A stretch of DNA of 7,934 nt, taken from Bacillota bacterium (GTDB lineage: Bacteria; Bacillota_C; Negativicutes; Sporomusales; Sporomusaceae). Under the pieces are notes generated by a model that saw only the letters and a list, made by a program, of their open reading frames with translations, did not search any database and was not told where the DNA came from. Shown here piece after piece: positions 1 to 6,017 of the stretch (its first letter is position 1; every line of letters starts with the position of its first letter). The position numbers were made by a program, and so were the translations under genes. The DNA lies in the NCBI GenBank assembly GCA_023441125.1, contig JAEZQV010000137.1:1-7934 (forward strand), read 5' to 3'.

Positions 1-1503
1 GATTTGGATTTAGCCGCGTTGGCTGTAGAATTTGATCTCTTTCAAAATACCTACACATTTAACGGCAAAACCGCTCTCGCGCAGATGCCGACCGCCGGGG
101 ATGACATTAGTGACGGGCTGTTTCTAATGTTTATCAATGATCCCCGCCCGGCGCAGGAAAGACTGCAAAATATCACCGCCCGCCTGGCGAAGGTCCCTAT
201 GTATCTGGCTCAGTTGTTGCAACGGCTGGATACCCCGGTGGCGCGCTGGGTAGCGATTGATCTTGAAAAGGTGGCAGGGTTGCCCGAGTTGTTTCAAACC
301 ATCCACGACTGGGCCGCAGCCGAAAAGTTTCCTGCTATCGAACAGCTGGCAGCTGCCCGCAGGCAGGCGGAGGCGGCCTTGCTGCAATACACCGAAAAGC
401 TAAAAGCGCTGCCGACGACAGCCAATTTTTTTATTGGCGAAGACCAGGCAAGAAAATTAATACAGCTCCGGGGGATCGATAAATCACTGGCAGAACTGCA
501 TGCCATGGCGACGGAGTTTCTGCGGGACACGGCAGCGGAATTGGAACAACTGCGCAGCAAGCTGGCCAGTAAATACGGGCTCCAGGAGAATACGACGGTT
601 GAGGCACTGCAGGCTTTTTTAAATCAGCAGTACCGGGTAAAGCTGGCGACTAATTCTTTCGCTGATATTATTGCCAGGTATAAAGAGGAAAAGAATAAAA
701 TTCTCACCTATCTTGAGGCAAGAAAGCTATTTCCCATATTTCCAGAGCAAGATATGCTGATCATGCAGACGCCGGCCTTTATGGCCCCCTCAATTCCGGC
801 CGGGGCCATGGTTTCCCCGCCGCCTTTCCGGCCGGGAATAAAACGAAGTATGATTTATTTGACCTTAAGTGAAGAACTGCTGGATGAACATACTGAGCTT
901 TCTATTCCTTCGATGATGATTCATGAGGGAATTCCCGGACACCACCTGCAATTTGCCACTGCCGCCAAGCACCCGTCGATTGTTCGCCGGCACGTTGATG
1001 CTCTTGAGTATGCTGAAGGCTGGACTACCATGCTGGAAGACTATATGCTGGATATCGGCTATATGGGCGACTTGACCGATGAAGCCCGCTTTATTGCCAA
1101 AAGAGATATTTCCCGACTGGGTGCCCGGGTAGCGATTGATCTGTATTTCATGACCGGGGATGTCCGGTATCTTGATATAGGCATCGAAGTAGACCTAGCT
1201 TCCGAGGATCCTTTCGAGAATGCCGGCAGGCTCCTGCAAAAGGTTACCGGTTATGTTCCCGGCCGGGTTCAGGCTGAACTCAATTGGTATTCGCAGGAAC
1301 GAGGCTATCCTTTGTGCTACCTGACTGGCAATAAACTGGTTTGGGAGTTAAAGGCGGACATGATAAAAGCCCAACAAGGCAGGCTCGAAGGTCTGGAACT
1401 TGACAAAGTATTTCACAGCACCTACCTGCGGGCGGGAAATATGCCGCTAAGCTTTTTGCGCAGGGTATGTGAACATGAGCAGCTGGTGATAGCCGGTCAG
1501 TAG
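1..1503 (+). CDS. DUF885 family metallopeptidase-like protein, 5' end outside window
   Basis: The reading frame is open from the first base and stops at TAG 1501-1503, giving about 500 residues in the window. DUF885 proteins usually run to about 550-600 residues, so the N-terminus is cut off. The TTG at 4 is not a credible start, because no ribosome binding site can be seen and the frame is open upstream. The zinc-peptidase signature HEGIPGHH lies at about residues 307-314 counted from position 4. It is followed by the family's AEGW segment, with the Glu at about 338, which probably supplies the third metal ligand. There is no membrane segment in the visible part, and the middle is charged and helical. 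The family is thought to be zinc-dependent peptidases, but the substrate is not known here. The next gene is on the opposite strand, and no clear terminator follows on the plus strand. I am confident of the family and not of the function. Confidence 0.88.
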   Translation, partial: DLDLAALAVEFDLFQNTYTFNGKTALAQMPTAGDDISDGLFLMFINDPRPAQERLQNITARLAKVPMYLAQLLQRLDTPVARWVAIDLEKVAGLPELFQTIHDWAAAEKFPAIEQLAAARRQAEAALLQYTEKLKALPTTANFFIGEDQARKLIQLRGIDKSLAELHAMATEFLRDTAAELEQLRSKLASKYGLQENTTVEALQAFLNQQYRVKLATNSFADIIARYKEEKNKILTYLEARKLFPIFPEQDMLIMQTPAFMAPSIPAGAMVSPPPFRPGIKRSMIYLTLSEELLDEHTELSIPSMMIHEGIPGHHLQFATAAKHPSIVRRHVDALEYAEGWTTMLEDYMLDIGYMGDLTDEARFIAKRDISRLGARVAIDLYFMTGDVRYLDIGIEVDLASEDPFENAGRLLQKVTGYVPGRVQAELNWYSQERGYPLCYLTGNKLVWELKADMIKAQQGRLEGLELDKVFHSTYLRAGNMPLSFLRRVCEHEQLVIAGQ

Positions 1504-1598
1504 CGGTTGACACAAGTTCTTGGAGCTAAAATCATGGACCTTCATCTCAATATTTTATGCTAAAGCCAATGAAGCCGAACTAAGCGGCATGGGTACTG

Positions 1599-1628
1599 AA
1601 AAATAGCTAGCGTTCTAACGCCAGGCTT
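1599..1628 (-). terminator. Probable intrinsic terminator of the hydroxy-acid oxidase gene
   Basis: Read on the minus strand, the stop codon at 1627-1629 runs into GCGT-TAGA-ACGC, flanked by AGC and GCT, and is followed after two bases by five T's (1599-1603). The stem is short and has an internal mismatch, so this is a modest terminator call. Confidence 0.35.
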
Positions 1629-2643
1629 ATCTGCGTACCATATCCTTTGTTATTTCGTTCAGGCTAAACGCCCCGCACATAGCCATCGTATCCTTCAATT
1701 CTTCAGCCAGTTTTTCAATATAGAGCCGGACGCCTGCTTGTTCGCCGCCATAAACAGCGGTTACAAACGGACGACAGATGAGAACGCCGTCTGCGCCAAG
1801 CGCCAGCGCTTTGAAAATATCGGTACCGGAGCGGATACCGCCATCCACCAGAATTTTCATTTCACTGCCGACGGCCTCGGCAATTTCCGGCAGTACTTCT
1901 GCGCTGGACGGACACTGATCCAGCACCCGGCCGCCATGGTTGGAAACAACAATTGCTTTTGCGCCGGCGGCTTTGGCCTTCAAGGCGCTCTTGATACTCA
2001 TAATTCCTTTTACAATAAACGGCATACCGGCAATTTCCGCAATGCGGCGCAGTTCATCGACTGATTTGCTGCCGGCCGGAGGTGTCATGTTTTTTAAGAA
2101 AGGCAAGCCGGCTGCATCGATGTCCATGGCAACAGCAAAAGCGCCTGCTTGCTGTACCAATGTTATTTTCTCTTTAATTATATCCAGATTCCAGGGTTTA
2201 ATCGTAGGAATGCCAATACCGTTCACCTTGGCTATGGCCTGAGTGGCACTCACCATAACCTGCGGATTGGTACCGTCCCCGGTAAATGCGGCGATTCCAT
2301 TCTCCCTGCAGGCGGAAACCAGAATATCATTATATGTCATATCGTTAAAGGCGTCACTGTAGTGCATATTTACCGCACCGACAGGGCCTGCAAAGAACGG
2401 ATATGTAAACGTCTGGCCGAATAATTCTAATGTTGTATCCACCGGCCTGTTTTCACAGAGTGTATCCATATTAACGCGAATTTCCTGCCACTTCTGATAA
2501 TTGCGGATGGCGTTGTCGCCCACGCCTTTCGCCCCTGGTCCAGGAATACTGTTTCTACAGACAATGCCGTTGCAGACATTACATGCCTTGCAGTAGCTGC
2601 CGATACGGGTTCGCGCATTTTCCAGCAGTTGTTGATAATTCAT
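1627..2643 (-). CDS. FMN-dependent alpha-hydroxy-acid oxidase/dehydrogenase (lactate/glycolate oxidase family)
   Basis: This 338-residue protein has the FMN-binding TIM-barrel signatures of the L-lactate/glycolate oxidase family. These are an active-site Lys in FIVKG (K212), SNHGGR with the catalytic-type His236 and substrate-type Arg239, DGGIRSGTDIFKALALGA (267-284), and the phosphate-binding end of the barrel before RPF (R291). D174 in AMDID matches the family's conserved Asp. Such enzymes oxidise 2-hydroxy acids to 2-oxo acids in the cytoplasm. The exact substrate, and whether O2 is the acceptor, cannot be read here. The N-terminal 40 residues are odd: C18-x2-C21-x2-C24-x4-C29 could bind a metal or Fe-S cluster, which classical family members lack. 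The ATG at 2643 has GGAG at 2651-2654, eight or so bases upstream. It converges with the DUF885 gene. The family call is firm and the substrate is unknown. Confidence 0.9.
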   Translation of the reverse strand: MNYQQLLENARTRIGSYCKACNVCNGIVCRNSIPGPGAKGVGDNAIRNYQKWQEIRVNMDTLCENRPVDTTLELFGQTFTYPFFAGPVGAVNMHYSDAFNDMTYNDILVSACRENGIAAFTGDGTNPQVMVSATQAIAKVNGIGIPTIKPWNLDIIKEKITLVQQAGAFAVAMDIDAAGLPFLKNMTPPAGSKSVDELRRIAEIAGMPFIVKGIMSIKSALKAKAAGAKAIVVSNHGGRVLDQCPSSAEVLPEIAEAVGSEMKILVDGGIRSGTDIFKALALGADGVLICRPFVTAVYGGEQAGVRLYIEKLAEELKDTMAMCGAFSLNEITKDMVRR

Positions 2644-2676
2644 AAGATCGCTCCTTTTTTCTATTTAATAGTGTAC

Positions 2677-2838
2677 ATGATTAGCATTATCTATGCGTTC
2701 CTTGCTTACCGGTTGGGTTACCGTAAAGTACTAGAATTCAATAGCTCGCAAGAAGCTGCTGCACCACTTGCGGTGAGTATTTCCGCAGGAATCTTGCTTG
2801 CCCTGTGTTTTCTTATATTCTTCCATACGGTTATATGA
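2677..2838 (+). CDS. Possible small membrane protein or gene remnant (53 residues)
   Basis: An ATG at 2677 opens a 53-residue frame ending at TGA 2836-2838. The predicted peptide has two hydrophobic stretches, near the start (MISIIYAFLAY) and at the C-terminus (ISAGILLALCFLIFFH), joined by a polar linker. The codons look natural. There is no ribosome binding site in front of the ATG, and the frame runs upstream into the divergent gene's ribosome binding site. It could therefore be a remnant of a longer membrane protein or a chance frame. I do not recognise it. Confidence 0.22.
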   Translation: MISIIYAFLAYRLGYRKVLEFNSSQEAAAPLAVSISAGILLALCFLIFFHTVI

Positions 2839-2852
2839 AATCCTTCTTTACT

Positions 2853-2881
2853 GGAAACGTGGGGACGGTTCTTTTGTTTCC
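2853..2881. repeat. REP-like hairpin element (GTGGGGACGGTTCTTTT core)
   Basis: GGAAAC (2853-2858) and GTTTCC (2876-2881) form perfect inverted arms around the 17-base core GTGGGGACGGTTCTTTT. From memory, very similar GGGGACGGTTCTTTTGTTTC strings recur in many Firmicutes and deltaproteobacterial genomes, near IS200-type (Y1/RAYT) transposase genes. No transposase is present here, so this would be a solitary copy. Only one copy lies in the window, so repetition itself is not seen. Confidence 0.45.
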
Positions 2882-2984
2882 TTTTGATGACGAAAAATCC
2901 GGAGCCAAGCCGGATTACAGAGGATTCTAGCGAGCAAAAGTAAAGACTTTGAGATTGGTTCAACAGGGTTACAAAGGCTGGTAT

Positions 2985-3032
2985 AAAAAAACAGGAGACA
3001 GAGCAAGCGCATGCTTCCTCTGCCTCTTTTTT
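2985..3032. terminator. Bidirectional intrinsic terminator
   Basis: The arms 2995-3008 and 3013-3026 pair at 12 of 14 positions around the loop GCAT. On the plus strand six T's follow directly (3027-3032). On the minus strand a run of seven T's (2991-2985) follows after three bases. It lies just past the stop of the HTH-superoxide reductase gene and is its likely terminator. Confidence 0.75.
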
Positions 3033-3035
3033 ATC

Positions 3036-3620
3036 TTAAATCAATTGATAAAACAGTCCATGATCTGAACAATAAAAATACAATTGGCCATGTCCGGACT
3101 TATGAAAACGGAACTGCATATTCCATTCCGGATACTGTTTGACAATATACGCTCTATCGCCTGTGACGTAGGCAACAAAAGATATATAATGCTCTTTTTT
3201 CATTTCATGAGGTGAGGAAACATACAGTTCATCTTCGACCGGCTCAATGTTCAGCACATGGTTTTCATCTGCCTTGGCGGCAGATAACGCTTCCAGTCTC
3301 TTGCCGCAACAGGAAATATTGGCGTCACCTGTCGCTGTCATAAGATTGTTACACTGCGGACACACATAAAATTTAAGCTTTTTCATATTTCCTCCAATAG
3401 TTTCGTTTAGTTCAATTTTACCTGCAAGAATTTCTTCAATATTGACTCCAAGTAGTTGGGACAGTTCCGGGAGTAAGGAGACATCCGGGCAGCCAAGGCC
3501 ACGCTCCCATTTGCTGATCGCTTTGTCACTGATATTCATTTGGTCGGCTAGCTGCTTTTGCGTCATCGCTCTTTCTTTGCGCAGATTATATATCAATTTG
3601 CCGATTTTATTGCAATCCAT
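3036..3620 (-). CDS. XRE helix-turn-helix regulator fused to a desulfoferrodoxin-type superoxide reductase domain
   Basis: The 194-residue product has three parts. Residues about 4-65 are an XRE/Cro-type helix-turn-helix (TQKQLADQMNISDKAISKWE). Residues about 84-110 are a desulforedoxin-like iron site with C87-x2-C90 and C104-C105. The rest is a superoxide reductase domain. That domain keeps the Fe(His)4Cys ligand pattern: H121, H138 and H144 (HEMKKEHYI), then C184-x2-H187 (YCSDHG). The Lys next to the first His in classical enzymes (E-K-H) is Asn here (E119-N120-H121). The ATG at 3620 is chosen because GGAGG (3629-3633) lies eight bases upstream; an upstream GTG at 3629 overlaps that site and is unlikely. 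Superoxide reductases reduce superoxide to peroxide in anaerobes. Here the fusion suggests a cytoplasmic DNA-binding sensor of superoxide or oxygen, although catalysis is also possible. Architecture is clear; role is inferred. Confidence 0.9.
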   Translation of the reverse strand: MDCNKIGKLIYNLRKERAMTQKQLADQMNISDKAISKWERGLGCPDVSLLPELSQLLGVNIEEILAGKIELNETIGGNMKKLKFYVCPQCNNLMTATGDANISCCGKRLEALSAAKADENHVLNIEPVEDELYVSSPHEMKKEHYISFVAYVTGDRAYIVKQYPEWNMQFRFHKSGHGQLYFYCSDHGLFYQLI

Positions 3621-3628
3621 TAGCGTCA

Positions 3629-3633
3629 CCTCC
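3629..3633 (-). promoter_or_regulatory. Ribosome binding site that sets the start of the HTH-superoxide reductase gene
   Basis: GGAGG on the minus strand lies eight bases before ATG 3620 and overlaps the alternative GTG at 3629. This favours the shorter 194-residue product over one three residues longer. Confidence 0.75.
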
Positions 3634-3640
3634 GAAATTA

Positions 3641-3669
3641 AGTGTAAGGTATTTTGCCGATACTAACAA
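3641..3669 (-). promoter_or_regulatory. Weak candidate promoter of the HTH-superoxide reductase gene
   Basis: TTGTTA (3664-3669) and TACACT (3641-3646) on the minus strand are 17 bases apart, and each matches four of six consensus bases. The implied leader would begin very close to the ribosome binding site, which lowers confidence. Confidence 0.25.
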
Positions 3670-3676
3670 TAAACGA

Positions 3677-3723
3677 ACCGTAGAGTTCACGGTAGAAGAC
3701 AAGAGAAACTAGCATGATCATGC
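3677..3723. promoter_or_regulatory. Two palindromes in the divergent intergenic region (candidate operators)
   Basis: GCATGATCATGC (3712-3723) is a perfect 12-base palindrome. ACCGT (3677-3681) and ACGGT (3689-3693) are inverted arms seven bases apart. Both lie upstream of the HTH-superoxide reductase gene in the 329-base gap shared with the M48 peptidase gene, where XRE-type operators would be expected. Binding is inferred. The remainder of the gap (about 3724-3935) is AT-rich, with only a weak -10-like TACAAT (3916-3921) before the peptidase gene. Confidence 0.35.
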
Positions 3724-3949
3724 CTTCTGCGTAAATAGTATAAGCAAAATCCAGCGTTATAGACGAAAAGGAAAATTATCGGTAATCTAACAGCAAAAAA
3801 ATATTTATGTAAATATATTGCAGGACTTAGTCGCCTGTAAATAGAAATAGTCATAACATATCGGGTGAAGGGCAGAACTGTTTTTTGTTTTCAACGGAAT
3901 TGAGTTAGCGAATAATACAATAAAGCAGGCCGGTATAGGAGGCAAGACT

Positions 3950-5023
3950 GTGCAAAACCGATTGTTAAGAGGAATCGTAAGCATTTTCCTGACAGGGTTC
4001 ATTCTCATGGCGCCAGCCGCGGCGGGCAGTATCCGGGTAGAAGCGGCTTCACTGGGTCAGACATTACTCTATAGTGCTGCGGCGTTTGCCTACATAAACG
4101 GTCAATTGAACAACCTGAATGATCATCATCAGGCCGATTTGCTGAAGCAAACACAAAAGCAGACCGGCGTCTATGAAAATGACGAGATGAATGCGTATGT
4201 TAATAATATAGCCCGCCGGTTAATGGCCAACGGACTTATTAAAGGCCACTATGCTGTATACATAACTCCCGATAAAAAATTTAACGCGTTTTGTACGTTG
4301 GGGCGGGTTATTGCCGTTAACCGGGGAACGGTTGAGATCCTGGACGAGGATGAATTGGCAGCAGTAATGGGACATGAGATGAGCCATGGTGAGCATAAAG
4401 ACCCTGTTGAGGGGACGAAAAAGGTAATGGGCCTCAGCCTGGTTGTCGATTTATATCTGCAGAACAATTCCAATCTGACCAGCGGCGTGCTCGGTACGGC
4501 AGCAGCTAATTATGTCGCCAACGAAGTAATTACCATGCAGCAGGAATGGAACGCAGACAATGCCGGCTTTGACAATGCCGTTGCCGCCGGCTATAATCCC
4601 GGCGGCGGGGCAGCCGCCATGGTTAAGCTTCGTACTCAGGTCGGTGAGTTGTGGCATGAAGGCTTGAGCCGGGCTGTTAGCCCCAACAATCATCCCAAAA
4701 CCTCCGACCGCGTCAAAAATTTTGCCAAACGGCTGACCGATTACAGCAATAGCCATGTCACGGTTAAAAATGATAAAACTGTGCAAATTAACGGCGAAGA
4801 TGTCGTAACACCTGCTAAAACCAATAGTCTTTCAGGCGAGGAAAGAGCCTATTTAATCGCCGGCAATCTTGCCAGCCTGTACCACAAGAATGCCCTTGGC
4901 ACTGCCTATATGGGAGACAATGGCGCTATTTACATCGGTGATCAGTTAATTATGACTCCTACCGCCAATGACGTCGATAAACAGGAGTTAATCGACCGGA
5001 TCAATGAAGTTATTGCTAAATAA
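3950..5023 (+). CDS. Secreted M48 family zinc metallopeptidase
   Basis: This 357-residue protein starts at GTG 3950, with AGGAGG (3937-3942) seven bases upstream. The N-terminus is a signal peptide: a short basic region (NRLLRG), a hydrophobic stretch to about residue 25, and a likely cleavage after V-E-A at about residue 32. There is no lipobox Cys, so the product is probably periplasmic or secreted. The M48 zinc site is H142-E-M-S-H146, with the third ligand E199 in EWNAD (E199, D203). The family's NNHPKTSDR segment follows at about 246-254. Residues from about 265 to 357 form a C-terminal extension that I cannot assign. Related enzymes degrade misfolded envelope proteins, but the substrate here is not known. 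It is divergent from the HTH-superoxide reductase gene and transcribed alone, ending at a terminator. Confidence 0.9.
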   Translation: MQNRLLRGIVSIFLTGFILMAPAAAGSIRVEAASLGQTLLYSAAAFAYINGQLNNLNDHHQADLLKQTQKQTGVYENDEMNAYVNNIARRLMANGLIKGHYAVYITPDKKFNAFCTLGRVIAVNRGTVEILDEDELAAVMGHEMSHGEHKDPVEGTKKVMGLSLVVDLYLQNNSNLTSGVLGTAAANYVANEVITMQQEWNADNAGFDNAVAAGYNPGGGAAAMVKLRTQVGELWHEGLSRAVSPNNHPKTSDRVKNFAKRLTDYSNSHVTVKNDKTVQINGEDVVTPAKTNSLSGEERAYLIAGNLASLYHKNALGTAYMGDNGAIYIGDQLIMTPTANDVDKQELIDRINEVIAK

Positions 5024-5042
5024 AAGTCAAGCGACACAAAGC

Positions 5043-5086
5043 AGCCGGCCTCAACTGTACAAGGTACATGGTGGGCCGGCTTTTTT
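5043..5086 (+). terminator. Intrinsic terminator of the M48 peptidase gene
   Basis: AGCCGGCC (5043-5050) pairs perfectly with GGCCGGCT (5074-5081), and the T's run from 5081 to 5086. The loop holds a small inner hairpin, TGTAC-AAG-GTACA (5056-5068). It begins 19 bases after the stop. The minus-strand exit is not T-rich, so it is a poorer terminator for the converging regulator gene. Confidence 0.8.
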
Positions 5087-5096
5087 ACCCTGCTAA

Positions 5097-5828
5097 TTAT
5101 TTATCCTGCTGGAGCCGCCAGTATTTTTCCACGTCACTGATAAGATTGTTGATATGAGCAACCATGGCGGCCCGGGCTGTATCACCGTTTCTGCTTTTTA
5201 TGCTATCTACAATGTTCTGATGGTCTACATAAACCAGGCTGTGAACATGCAGCCGGATATGCTGCAGTACCGGTGAAAGATGGGTATCCTGGCGGATGAG
5301 ATTGATCGCGGCGGCCAGTACCCGGTTTTTAGCGATAGCGACAATCAGGTTATGAAATATCACATCTTCGGCGGCAGCGGTTTCCTGCGAAGCGGCTGCA
5401 GCGCGCTGGCGGGACAAGGCAGTCTCTAAGGCCAGGATATTGTCAGGGGTGGCGTTCTGCGCAGCGAGATACGCAAGTTCACCTTCAATAGCCCGGCGGG
5501 CAATTAGCACCTCCAGCAGCTGTTCACGGGTATGTCCCTGAATGGCGGCCAGCAATTCCTCGCCCTGTTTGAGACGGCGTTCTTTGCTTGCCAGTTCGTA
5601 CAGCCGGTTACCGCCGGCGCTCGACAGTTTTCGCCCCTGAAAACCGGCTTTTTCAGTTAAAGCGGCAATATCTAAATCCCGCAACATTCTACCTATCGTT
5701 GCTTCGCTCAAAGAGTACCCTAAAGCTTGCAGCTTGATGGCAATGGAGCCACAGCCCATAGGCCGTCCGTTCGATTCATAAATTATGGAAAGGATATCAT
5801 ACTCCAACTTCTCTCTGTCACTTAACAC
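5097..5828 (-). CDS. FCD-domain transcriptional regulator with NrpR-type winged helix
   Basis: This 243-residue protein starts at GTG 5828, with GGGAGG (5836-5841) seven bases upstream. Residues about 7-78 form a winged helix of the kind at the NrpR N-terminus (PF08461-like), with the recognition region around SEATIGRMLRDLD and a wing at GRKLSSAGG. This is not the usual GntR head. Residues about 103-230 are an all-helical FCD domain. Its candidate metal and ligand residues are D155-x3-H159 (EDVIFH), H203 and H225 (MVAHI), in the order normal for the family. FCD domains sense small organic acids through a bound metal. It lies downstream of, and on the same strand as, the permease gene, with 189 bases between, so it probably controls uptake of that permease's substrate and its own expression. 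It converges with the M48 gene. The ligand is unknown. Confidence 0.85.
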   Translation of the reverse strand: MLSDREKLEYDILSIIYESNGRPMGCGSIAIKLQALGYSLSEATIGRMLRDLDIAALTEKAGFQGRKLSSAGGNRLYELASKERRLKQGEELLAAIQGHTREQLLEVLIARRAIEGELAYLAAQNATPDNILALETALSRQRAAAASQETAAAEDVIFHNLIVAIAKNRVLAAAINLIRQDTHLSPVLQHIRLHVHSLVYVDHQNIVDSIKSRNGDTARAAMVAHINNLISDVEKYWRLQQDK

Positions 5829-5864
5829 AGGCTTTCCTCCCAGGGAACATTCTAAATCGACATA

Positions 5865-5935
5865 TTAGTTCTAGATGGACTAAGCTAACTCCTTTTTACC
5901 AATTCAAGTTAGTTTGGTGGCTCTTTGGCCCAAAG
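5865..5935. promoter_or_regulatory. Cluster of inverted repeats upstream of the FCD regulator (candidate operators)
   Basis: TTAGTTCTAGATGGACTAA (5865-5883) is an imperfect palindrome with perfect five-base outer arms. CTAACT (5885-5890) and AGTTAG (5907-5912) form a second inverted pair, and CTTTGGCCCAAAG (5923-5935) is a third palindrome with six-base arms. The first two share TTAGT/CTAACT-like half-sites. They lie between the regulator's ribosome binding site and the permease hairpin, where an autoregulatory operator would be expected. Confidence 0.4.
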
Positions 5936-5950
5936 GAACGACAGATGATG

Positions 5951-6000
5951 TACGCAAGAGACTGCCGGCAAAATGGTTCTGCCGGCAGTCTCTTGGCGTA
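5951..6000. other. Long perfect hairpin between permease and regulator genes, no U-tract
   Basis: The arms 5955-5970 and 5980-5995 are perfectly complementary over 16 bases, with core AGACTGCCGGCA, around a nine-base loop. Four more pairs form if G5996 is bulged. It begins 17 bases after the permease stop on the minus strand. Neither side has a T-run, so it does not look like a standard intrinsic terminator. It may shield the permease mRNA 3' end or reduce read-through into the regulator gene. Confidence 0.75.
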
Positions 6001-6017
6001 ATGCAGGTAGCAGCGGT

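Larger units (their letters stand above)
2644..3035. other. Intergenic stretch without a confident gene
   Basis: This gap of about 390 bases separates the 5' end of the hydroxy-acid oxidase gene from the 3' end of the HTH-superoxide reductase gene. The promoter of the oxidase gene must lie in its left part, but I see no convincing -35/-10 pair. A duplicated TTACCG (2706-2711 and 2718-2723) lies where an operator could be; the second copy is part of the palindrome TTACCGTAA. To the right are a possible small membrane ORF, a repeat-like hairpin, a 7-bp inverted repeat (AATCCGG 2896-2902, CCGGATT 2910-2916), and a terminator. Confidence 0.6.

Noticed and set aside
1506..1530. TTGACA after the DUF885 gene as a promoter
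   Set aside because: The nearest -10-like TAAAAT is only about 14 bases away and no gene follows on the plus strand.
1738..2424. Several plus-strand open frames opposite the hydroxy-acid oxidase gene
   Set aside because: They lie antisense to a gene with clear family motifs, lack ribosome binding sites and show no recognisable domains.
2718..2963. Minus-strand 81-codon frame across the repeat-like element
   Set aside because: Its sequence is the translated repeat core and flanks, and it shows no domain or ribosome binding site.
3627..3629. GTG start for the HTH-superoxide reductase gene
   Set aside because: It overlaps the GGAGG ribosome binding site, while ATG 3620 is at ideal spacing from it.
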